Positions 18,001 through 24,228 of a stretch of 37,162 nt of DNA are shown in pieces. Under the pieces are notes generated by a model. It was not told the DNA's origin and did not search any database. It was given only the letters and a program-made list of their open reading frames with translations. The position numbers and the translations under genes were made by a program. This stretch comes from Desulfurococcales archaeon ex4484_58 (GTDB lineage: Archaea; Thermoproteota; Thermoprotei_A; Sulfolobales; Desulfurococcaceae): contig NJDP01000002.1 of assembly GCA_002254665.1 (NCBI GenBank), positions 1 through 37,162 of the forward strand, written 5' to 3'. How positions within the stretch are numbered: position 1 is the stretch's first letter; every line of letters begins with the position of its first letter.

Positions 18001-19052
18001 GTTATATTCTCGAAGGAACGAATATTTGTTAATAGTTCATAGAATGTAGTTGATAGATCAAAGTATACTCTATCGTATCTACCCGGTGTAGTAGAATCAA
18101 CCATTATTGCAGGTGTATATATTAGATAATATATAGGAGTATCAGCAACTACAACTAAATATAATACAACACCCATTCCAACCTTATATATACCACTAGC
18201 ACTAGTAATATTTCCAACCGTTATATTGTTCTCTAATTCAATAACTCCTATTGTTCCAAAATATGGATCATAGACTATTAGTTTCAAACCAGTGGTGTTT
18301 AATGTTCCATTAATATTTACAGCTGATCCTGTGAATAGGAATACTCCATAATCAATCGTCATTACTAACGGGTAACCATTATTATCCCTTGCTATAGACT
18401 CGTTACCTAGATCTGGTATTGAGAAATCAATACCAGTATCAACAACACCTACAACTACACCTTCACCGGTAATGTTATATTTATCCCAAACCTCTATAAC
18501 ATCCATTATATTGAGTGCATCTAAATAACTAGTTGTTTGCATGAATTGATCTGAACCAATTTCTTGATAGTATCTAATATTCTTTAATGCTCTAATCAAT
18601 CTATATTCTTTCTCGAATATCTCGTAAGAGGGGATGTCAGGGATAAACTTATGGATCTTTGGATTCTTAGCTAATCTAATTAATTGTTCTTTAGTTAAAA
18701 CTGCTTCATAGATAACTCTTCCATAACCTACCTCGAATTTCATCAAAAGCCTCAATGAATTCTCAGAGATCAATCTATCCAGGTCTTCATCATTATCCGC
18801 TACTATAAAGTATTTCTGTGAATCTTCCGGAAAAATACTGTATTCAAAGATCTTCCTACCACCAATCACTAGCTCTTTTACAATAACATCATTAGCTTCC
18901 TTGTTAAGAAGCTTTGGTAGTTTTTTATACCAGTTAGGATCGATTATCTCCCTATTATTATTATCGCTTAAATGTATACCACTATATACTAGTGGCATGG
19001 ATGTTGAGACTATAAGTGATAATAAGAGTAGTATAGTAAATACCTTATTCAT
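15018..19052 (-). CDS. Large secreted subtilisin-family protease (pyrolysin/S-layer protease type)
   Basis: 1344 residues with a signal peptide (about 1-24), a propeptide-like region to about 150 and a complete S8 triad: Asp205 in GVVDTGID, His450 in MGHGTAVAS and Ser679 in GGTSEATP, with the oxyanion Asn580 in FAAGNEGPG. About 245 residues separate Asp and His, far more than in ordinary subtilisins; pyrolysin-type enzymes share such inserts. A long beta-rich C-terminal region (from ~750) would hold it at the surface. Size and layout match what I recall of the S-layer-bound protease of Staphylothermus marinus, but I cannot confirm identity, and no tetrabrachion-like coiled-coil gene is in view. 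It has its own promoter and T-tract and supplies peptides from extracellular protein. Confidence 0.92.
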   Translation of the reverse strand: MNKVFTILLLLSLIVSTSMPLVYSGIHLSDNNNREIIDPNWYKKLPKLLNKEANDVIVKELVIGGRKIFEYSIFPEDSQKYFIVADNDEDLDRLISENSLRLLMKFEVGYGRVIYEAVLTKEQLIRLAKNPKIHKFIPDIPSYEIFEKEYRLIRALKNIRYYQEIGSDQFMQTTSYLDALNIMDVIEVWDKYNITGEGVVVGVVDTGIDFSIPDLGNESIARDNNGYPLVMTIDYGVFLFTGSAVNINGTLNTTGLKLIVYDPYFGTIGVIELENNITVGNITSASGIYKVGMGVVLYLVVVADTPIYYLIYTPAIMVDSTTPGRYDRVYFDLSTTFYELLTNIRSFENITTNTTTWREPDPSWEDYSIVDEPWFGPGREIVARDFDFDGIFDFSLGVLAGYYLDRLGLVNATVSIVDNETMINLSYPGYYHGWDYSGGFVALMNDYMGHGTAVASLIAGRGKTVHTGVSSYILKGVAPSAKLATGFSIDIGGMLYLEAWLAGYNISFITVDNYTQSIILNPYGPHRTDIISNSWGLPSINFAIQQFPGTDYFAWIIDDIVATRNYIVGDPVTIVFAAGNEGPGYSSLSSPGAGLLTITVGASTSFKFMNAWMMPSGQYDDVIPFSSRGPNALGYPKPDVLAIGAFEWASVRTIDGKGYGVNGYLDELVAGLTLFGGTSEATPLTSGVIALMYQAFREKYGYSPDAITVKTILKSSADDIDYPVFMQGVGRVNALRAVETILDNELIVKIGEGIRSAFIENYLNVYGYLIANLTEKLYDTAYYGVVMPGTIKNITLEVIGNGTIKLSTREPVLYKEYTVYSGIYDFNHTLFIQIPRYTYTHSDYLEVIVLLKNMSGGFTLTPKDVYHLITVLLFDWRDHDQDHEIDYYLENYFLSLDYRLGVESILSIAKPEKRIEGTLVAMIQPPIEYLELMNITPQPIQVVVRAYKYIESDLISYPDTVYVNGSLKINISVRVPGNERPGIREIGLIIETKSKKITVPLSILIPLVLDNISTTLLIGTSSGYRYDQFVLQAPYDILSWECKDWRILPIIVTNPEITGVLFIARWASGAYSDLEFLVIPPNGVFNEYGTLNYFASYKLAYDTGLIYNPSIRDQLNGKLRTYLPIKWGLPSRFVDIRMLDLRWWPPYYDLYSPIVPYPNIRATEAYGLYRVIYSFGAFNGRDIEDHVSFRIITVKASAKYVELNRIGEQSTGYIEYEFKAGAYTPFIGSKIYLVTNSTYTYPLVGELRNITTSVIINGTLTNLTYDIQTSWPGYYIETTLYSSFIKGKIPIVANITESPEINIVLVTYRYPWHSEGTYWHDWYTGEILLVELVYPGIIAASLHI

Positions 19053-19117
19053 AGTTAAGACACCTATATAAAGATAAATATCTCGAATAAATAATAAGTC
19101 TATCTATATCTGTTATA

Positions 19118-19126
19118 TTTATAAAA
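19118..19126 (-). promoter_or_regulatory. TATA box of the subtilase gene
   Basis: TTTTATAAA on the minus strand, 66-74 bases upstream of the ATG and inside the 78-base gap after the GH57 stop. A GGTG site lies eight bases from the ATG. The protease thus looks independently transcribed. Confidence 0.5.
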
Positions 19127-19130
19127 GACA

Positions 19131-21038
19131 TTAGACTGGATTATCTGGAATATATGGTTTTACATATATTTCTTTAATAATGTTTTTAATAACATGATTA
19201 TTTGAAACTATTGATGCTTCAACATATTGTTTACCACTATATTTAGGTTTAATAACTACTTCCACGGAATAGTTAGAACTTGGTTCTACTACAGCTGATC
19301 TATCTATATTATTATTTGATTCAAATCCGGGACTCACAATCTTTATATTCAGATAAGCCTTATGCTCTAAATCATTCTCTATCTCAATTAAAACCTTTGA
19401 ATCTAGTCCCTCAACTAATTCAGTAACAGGCTTTATATCCGATATTCTAATCTTTGAAAACTTATCATCAAGTGTTTTCTCGATCTCGTTTAACCAAGTA
19501 TTAATTACTTCTGGATACCAGAATTCAGCCCACCAATAATCACTATCAAGTACGTGCCACAGATACCATCTAATCCTCTTACTAGTCTCTACATCTCCTC
19601 TAACTATTTCTTCGTATGCTCTCAATAATTTGTAGGATTCATATACTCTATTCCAGTATTTTTCATGTTCACTTACCTCCCCCCTCCATTTACGGAATGT
19701 TCCGAGCCAAGAATTTGTTGGTATATGTTTTAATACATTATTTACTGGGATCCTCTCATACATTTCTCTAAGTGTAGATAGTTTTAAGTATCCTAGATCA
19801 TTTAATGTTTCAAGATAAATTATGAATTTATCATAGAAAAACGCTGTTAACGGTGGATCGTGTGAGAAAACCATCCAGTTCTCTCCATCTAGAGCTAGAA
19901 CTAGAACCTTAACCGTTTCATCAAACCATTTACGTAGTATCTGATAGCTTAACTCATACGCATTTCTCCAAGCATGTAATTCATTGTTAAAATTGTTCTT
20001 GAACCCAAGAATATCGCTTAAAACATGATCTCTAAAGAAAACAATTAGATGCTTCCCACTACTAGTATCAATTACCATGTAAGGTTTGTACTGTGAATCT
20101 TTTTCACCCTCAGCTCCTCTAAAGTGGTGTAGATCATCTAGAATAGTGTATTTTAAACCTATATCATAGATTATAGGAACTAGTTTCATCGAAAAAGCCA
20201 TTTCAGGCGTCCATATACCTAGTGGTCTATAGTTATTCCCCATAGCTTTCATAGTTATCTCTAAACCATACTTGATCTCCTCATATACTATATCATCCAT
20301 ACCAAGCAGATCCGTTAAGAAACCAGCTATTGTATGTGCATAGATACTAGTTAATACGTCAATTTGTTTATTTCTCAATGCTTCTCTATAGGAGTTAAGT
20401 GTTTCCTCAACCAGCCTAGCCTCTATAGAATCTCTTGAATATTTTTCACCACTAACAAACTCTATTCCTTCCTCTAATAATTTCATCCATTGATATAGTA
20501 GGCTAGGACTTAAATTATATGTTGACTTAAAATTAGGATGATTCTTTAACATCACTGTATGATAGTGATATGGTCCCTTACCATAGGGTTTTAGATGATC
20601 GCCCCAAACATAAATATATGCCCATGGACTATGTATTCTACCATCTGGGTAATAGTTTGGTGCTTGATGGTGATGCCATACTATTGTGAAATAGAATGGA
20701 TCTCTTAAAGCTGGTTCATTAACTATATAGTTGATCTTATCTATCACAGTATTATTAACTAGTAGTTCTAAATGATAAAACCCGGATTTCTCTGGTAAAC
20801 TGTGTGTTAAAGTTAGTATTTTACTTTTATTGCTCTCTAATTTAGTATTTCTATTAAATAACACGTTATCCTCTTCCCTAACCTGAATAGTTACTTCTTT
20901 TGTATCGCCATGATTATAGAGAAGTATATGGATCTTTGCCTCGCTTCCAGGCTTATACCCGGGTTTATCTAATACAATATATGCTTCTACACCATCAATA
21001 ATGTTTACTGGTATTAATGCGGATGTCTTCTTAGACAC
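19131..21038 (-). CDS. Glycoside hydrolase family 57 enzyme without a signal peptide
   Basis: About 635 residues. An N-terminal beta-sandwich precedes the GH57 barrel. Numbered from the longest frame (ATG 21101): first motif WHHHQAPNYYPDGR (142-155), nucleophile Glu300 in GIWTPEMAFS, acid Asp405 in LALDGENWMVF. A second beta-sandwich ends it. GH57 acts on alpha-glucans with retention; this size fits archaeal amylopullulanase-type members. I choose GTG 21038 because GGTGA lies seven bases upstream and it avoids a 44-base overlap with the preceding gene. No export signal or anchor is seen, unlike its 840-residue paralogue at 24.2-26.8 kb, so this one likely works on internal or imported glucan. 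Family firm; exact specificity unknown. Confidence 0.9.
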   Translation of the reverse strand: MSKKTSALIPVNIIDGVEAYIVLDKPGYKPGSEAKIHILLYNHGDTKEVTIQVREEDNVLFNRNTKLESNKSKILTLTHSLPEKSGFYHLELLVNNTVIDKINYIVNEPALRDPFYFTIVWHHHQAPNYYPDGRIHSPWAYIYVWGDHLKPYGKGPYHYHTVMLKNHPNFKSTYNLSPSLLYQWMKLLEEGIEFVSGEKYSRDSIEARLVEETLNSYREALRNKQIDVLTSIYAHTIAGFLTDLLGMDDIVYEEIKYGLEITMKAMGNNYRPLGIWTPEMAFSMKLVPIIYDIGLKYTILDDLHHFRGAEGEKDSQYKPYMVIDTSSGKHLIVFFRDHVLSDILGFKNNFNNELHAWRNAYELSYQILRKWFDETVKVLVLALDGENWMVFSHDPPLTAFFYDKFIIYLETLNDLGYLKLSTLREMYERIPVNNVLKHIPTNSWLGTFRKWRGEVSEHEKYWNRVYESYKLLRAYEEIVRGDVETSKRIRWYLWHVLDSDYWWAEFWYPEVINTWLNEIEKTLDDKFSKIRISDIKPVTELVEGLDSKVLIEIENDLEHKAYLNIKIVSPGFESNNNIDRSAVVEPSSNYSVEVVIKPKYSGKQYVEASIVSNNHVIKNIIKEIYVKPYIPDNPV

Positions 21039-21057
21039 GATCAAGTCACCAGATTGT

Positions 21058-21441
21058 CTAGGTAGATTCCTCTGTTTCTCGAACTTCAAGTTTTGTTTCA
21101 CATATACTCGGAGAATCCTCTGCTATTTTCTTCCAATCTATTCTCTTCTCAATGATATATCTAAGATGAGACTCCAATAGTTTAAGAGCATCTTCACGTC
21201 CAAGTCTAGTAGCGTTCCAAGTCACGTATGGTGGGTAGAAAGCAGCTGTTTCAACAAACACTTTATTATTCCCTCTATCTACTTTGAATTTAATATAACC
21301 TAATTCTTTAAGATGACAGGCAGGATTTGCACATAATATATCTATTTCACATTGATCCTTTTTTATAAAAACTATTTTATACTCCTCCGGTGAACCATAT
21401 TCTTTACCGCATGGACACTGTAGGGTTTTTTCATCAGACAA
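21058..21441 (-). CDS. Small Cys-rich (probable zinc-binding) protein
   Basis: 127 residues. The N-terminal half has Cys9, Cys11, Cys31, Cys37, Cys42 and His43 (CPCGKEYGS and LCANPACHLKELGYIKF), a likely zinc-ribbon-like site. The rest is mixed alpha/beta with KRIDWKKIAED near the end. No known family is recognised. The start is a TTG at 21441 with GGGG about nine bases upstream. It is the first gene before the signal-less GH57, 19 bases ahead of the start chosen for that gene, so they are probably co-transcribed, and it may regulate or assist that enzyme. The frame is well supported; the role is unknown. Confidence 0.6.
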   Translation of the reverse strand: MSDEKTLQCPCGKEYGSPEEYKIVFIKKDQCEIDILCANPACHLKELGYIKFKVDRGNNKVFVETAAFYPPYVTWNATRLGREDALKLLESHLRYIIEKRIDWKKIAEDSPSICETKLEVRETEEST

Positions 21442-21569
21442 TACATTTACCCCATTAAGACAGCTTAATTGTTATATATTATTATTTAAACGATTGATTA
21501 ATAAACTCTTTCTATAATATAAGTACCTATAAAGCATATTATTGAATAATTATGTATAGAGAATTGTGG

Positions 21570-21596
21570 TTAGGTGTATTTATAATACATACCTAA
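21570..21596. promoter_or_regulatory. Imperfect inverted repeat before the ABC transporter operon
   Basis: TTAGGTGTAT (21570-21579) and ATACATACCTAA (21585-21596) are near mirror copies around a 5-base A/T core, differing by two extra bases in the right arm. The repeat ends seven bases before the first ATG of the permease gene. It may be a repressor site. Confidence 0.4.
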
Positions 21597-21602
21597 GGAT
21601 AT

Positions 21603-22172
21603 ATGATGGGGTTTGATCGGATGGTTGAAGAAAAAACTGTTCTTTCATTGAATGAAGCTTTATACATGGTTTTTCATAGTATTCGTTTAAGGCTTGGAAG
21701 GATCGTTATAGTTATAGTTGCTATAACAGCTAGTATAGCTTATATGGTTAGTTTAGAGCTTTTAGCAAAAGTTATAGCTTCTAATATGCCTCCGGAAGCA
21801 ATATCTACATACACGTTAATGCTTAGTATAACAGCTATAGTAGTAGCTATAGCTGGTACTATGAATTCATTATTAATAATGATTGGTGAAAGATACCATG
21901 AAATAGGGACTATGAAAAGTTTCGGTGCACGTGATATCCATATATTTGAGTTACTGCTACTCGAGTCACTGATCTTAACAATCATAGGTGGTTTCTTAGG
22001 TTATTTGATAGGTCTTGGAATAGGATATGCGCTTGGAGGTAGCGGTGACCCCCTCTATCTCCTTGGTAAATCAATAGCTGTATCTATAGGTATAGGTTTA
22101 GTAGCAACAATCTACCCCTCCTATCATGCAGCTAAACTAAGCCCGGTTGAAGCACTTCGTATAGAGGTGTGA
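21603..22172 (+). CDS. Compact FtsX/MacB-type ABC permease
   Basis: 189 residues with four membrane segments (about 35-55, 68-92, 112-140, 146-168) and the FtsX core motif: GERYHEIGTMKSFGAR (the E-I-G-x-x-K-x-x-G-A loop after the second segment) and the ending YPSYHAAKLSPVEALRIE. Ordinary MacB/LolC permeases have a large extracytoplasmic domain between the first two segments; here that domain is absent (about a dozen residues), so this is a minimal core that would need a partner or dimer. It is followed by two ATPase genes with overlaps, one operon. Starts at 21603, 21606 or 21621 are possible. A palindrome lies just upstream. Substrate unknown. Confidence 0.85.
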   Translation: MMGFDRMVEEKTVLSLNEALYMVFHSIRLRLGRIVIVIVAITASIAYMVSLELLAKVIASNMPPEAISTYTLMLSITAIVVAIAGTMNSLLIMIGERYHEIGTMKSFGARDIHIFELLLLESLILTIIGGFLGYLIGLGIGYALGGSGDPLYLLGKSIAVSIGIGLVATIYPSYHAAKLSPVEALRIEV

Positions 22173-22177
22173 GTCTT

Positions 22178-22936
22178 TTGAGTAAAGAAGCTATAATAGA
22201 AACTAGGGTTGTTACACGTAAACTAGAATATGTGGTTGAAACAATTGATCTTAAGAAGTATTATAAAATGGGTAAATTTATTGTAAAAGCACTTGATGGA
22301 GTTACTTTCACTATTAAGCGTAGAGAATATGTTAGCATAATGGGTCCAAGCGGTAGTGGAAAAACAACATTATTCAACATGATCGGTGGACTTGATCGGC
22401 CAACGTCAGGTAAAATATATATTGATGGCGTAGATATAGCGATGCTAGATGCATACGAATTAGCTTGGCTCCGAGCTAATAAGATAGGGTATATTTTCCA
22501 AACATTTAATTTAATACCAGTATTAACTGCTCTCGAAAACGTTATGTTACCAATGATATTTGTTGGAACACCATATGATCAAGCGATTGAGAGAGCCCGT
22601 AAACTATTAGAGCAGGTAGGGCTTGGAAAATTCCTACACCATAAACCATATGAGCTTAGTGGTGGACAACAACAAAGAGTAGCCGTTGCACGTGCATTCG
22701 CTAATAATCCATCGATCATATTAGCAGATGAACCGACAGGAAACCTTGATTTAGTTACTGGATTAAATATTATAAAGCTGCTAAAGAAACTCAATGAAGA
22801 AGCAGGTGTAACAATAGTAACAGCTACACATGATCTTAAGATGGTTGATGTAAGTGATAGGATCATATGGATCAGGGATGGAAAGATCGAGAAGATCGAG
22901 TTGAGAAGAGATATTGAAGCGGTGGTTGAAGAATGA
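22178..22936 (+). CDS. ABC transporter ATPase (MacB/LolD type), first copy
   Basis: About 252 residues. Complete ABC ATPase motifs, numbered from GTG 22169: Walker [10 protein letters not shown] (59-67), Q-loop FQTFNLIP, signature LSGGQQQ (163-169), Walker B IILADEP (183-189), D-loop GNLD, H-loop His221 in THDLKM. The [18 protein letters not shown] pattern is that of MacB/LolD ATPases, which power FtsX-fold permeases. GTG 22169 would overlap the permease stop as GTGA, but TTG 22178 is eight bases after GAGGTG and is my preferred start. It ends in an ATGA overlap with the second ATPase. Two ATPases for one permease gene suggests a heterodimer or service to other FtsX proteins, such as the fusion at 31-35 kb. 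Confidence 0.92.
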   Translation: MSKEAIIETRVVTRKLEYVVETIDLKKYYKMGKFIVKALDGVTFTIKRREYVSIMGPSGSGKTTLFNMIGGLDRPTSGKIYIDGVDIAMLDAYELAWLRANKIGYIFQTFNLIPVLTALENVMLPMIFVGTPYDQAIERARKLLEQVGLGKFLHHKPYELSGGQQQRVAVARAFANNPSIILADEPTGNLDLVTGLNIIKLLKKLNEEAGVTIVTATHDLKMVDVSDRIIWIRDGKIEKIELRRDIEAVVEE

Positions 22937-23670
22937 CTCGTGAAGTATTGATCAAAGTAATTGATCTGCATAAATACTATTATTTGAGGGGAGGAGTCGT
23001 TAAAGCACTACAAGGGATAAATCTCGACATATATCGTGGAGAATACCTCTCAATACTCGGTCCAAGCGGTAGTGGAAAAACAACATTATTCAACATGATC
23101 GGTGGACTCGATAAGCCGACTAAGGGTAGAGTATTAGTTGAAAACACCGATATATATAGCTTACCTGAAGCTAAACTAGCATATTTCAGGAATAGGAAGA
23201 TAGGATATGTTTTCCAAACATTTAATTTAATACCTTATCTAACAGCATTAGATAATGTTGCGTTACCAATGATATTCGCTGGTATACCACGTAGTAAAAG
23301 AGTTAAGAAAGCCCGTAAGTTATTGGAGCAAGTTGGGTTAGGAGAGAGAATATACCATAAACCACATGAGCTTAGTGGTGGACAACAACAAAGAGTAGCT
23401 ATAGCTAGAGCGTTAGCCAACGACCCATCAATTATATTAGCAGATGAACCAACCGCTAACCTTGATCTTGTCACCGGTAAACAAATAATTAATTTATTGA
23501 AAGAGATATCGATCAACAGAAACGTTACAGTTATAACGAATACACATGATCTTAAGATGATCGATGTAAGCGATCGTGTAGTATATATACGTGATGGTAA
23601 GATTGAAAGGATAGAAGAGAGACAAGTAGTCGAGCTTCATGGAATAATTATTGATTTATCTTCTCAATAA
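22933..23670 (+). CDS. ABC transporter ATPase (MacB/LolD type), second copy
   Basis: 245 residues, a close paralogue of the previous gene with the same motif order: Walker A GPSGSGKT (43-50), [14 protein letters not shown], Walker [13 protein letters not shown] and [11 protein letters not shown]. It starts at an ATG in an ATGA overlap with the preceding stop. Fifty consecutive bases over Walker A (22343-22392 and 23059-23108) are identical between the two genes, and the signature region is also near-identical, while other parts differ. This points to a duplication kept alike by gene conversion or by strong constraint. Its 3' end overlaps the convergent 183-residue gene by 23 bases. Substrate unknown. 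Confidence 0.92.
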   Translation: MTREVLIKVIDLHKYYYLRGGVVKALQGINLDIYRGEYLSILGPSGSGKTTLFNMIGGLDKPTKGRVLVENTDIYSLPEAKLAYFRNRKIGYVFQTFNLIPYLTALDNVALPMIFAGIPRSKRVKKARKLLEQVGLGERIYHKPHELSGGQQQRVAIARALANDPSIILADEPTANLDLVTGKQIINLLKEISINRNVTVITNTHDLKMIDVSDRVVYIRDGKIERIEERQVVELHGIIIDLSSQ

Positions 23671-24199
23671 TACTTCTCAACAATAACCTATTTAATTCAA
23701 CAATATTTCTCCATGCTTTAACAGGGTTTAATGTATAGAATGCTCTAGTTCTACCTATTACAACGAGTGAAGAACCACTAATTCTACCGTTCAAATACTC
23801 TAACATCTCTCTATCAACTCTCTTAATAATTAACTCCTCATATAGAGTTCTCAATATCGATTTTCTCATATCACTAGTTCTTATTAGTTCATCTACTAGT
23901 TCATATAATAAACCCCTACCTCTAACCATGATCTTCGAGCCTATGCCTAGTATCCCCTTCTTAATCCTAATCCTCGCTTCCCCAAGATCACCGATCTCTT
24001 GTTTCGATTCGTATACAGCTATCGTCACATAGTATTGTTCTGAAGTATATCTAGCAAAATATCTACCTATAAAGAAGTATGTTAAAAAAGACTCATTAAC
24101 ACGGAGAATAGATGCTCCTCCGCGATCATATATAATTTCTGCTTTCTCTCCAAAAATCCTCTCTAATATACGGGCTTCACCGGATCGTCTCTTGAACAA
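23648..24199 (-). CDS. Unrecognised 183-residue alpha/beta protein
   Basis: A basic protein, Arg/Ile/Leu-rich, with no membrane segment, signal peptide or cysteine. Predicted beta-strands lie in the first half (about 20-85) and helices after 95. No family is recognised. The start is a TTG at 24199 with GGGAGA upstream; it lies 29 bases beyond the surface GH57 gene, so it may be the last gene of that transcript. Its last 23 bases overlap the end of the second ABC ATPase on the other strand. The frame is supported by purine-rich coding bias. Function unknown. Confidence 0.55.
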   Translation of the reverse strand: MFKRRSGEARILERIFGEKAEIIYDRGGASILRVNESFLTYFFIGRYFARYTSEQYYVTIAVYESKQEIGDLGEARIRIKKGILGIGSKIMVRGRGLLYELVDELIRTSDMRKSILRTLYEELIIKRVDREMLEYLNGRISGSSLVVIGRTRAFYTLNPVKAWRNIVELNRLLLRSIIEKINQ

Positions 24200-24228
24200 T
24201 ATCTTCTCCCTATCCGATCACATATACT

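Noticed and set aside
22343-23108. Direct repeat as a sign of a mobile element
   Set aside because: The repeat is the Walker A region of two paralogous ATPases; no transposase or terminal inverted repeats are present.
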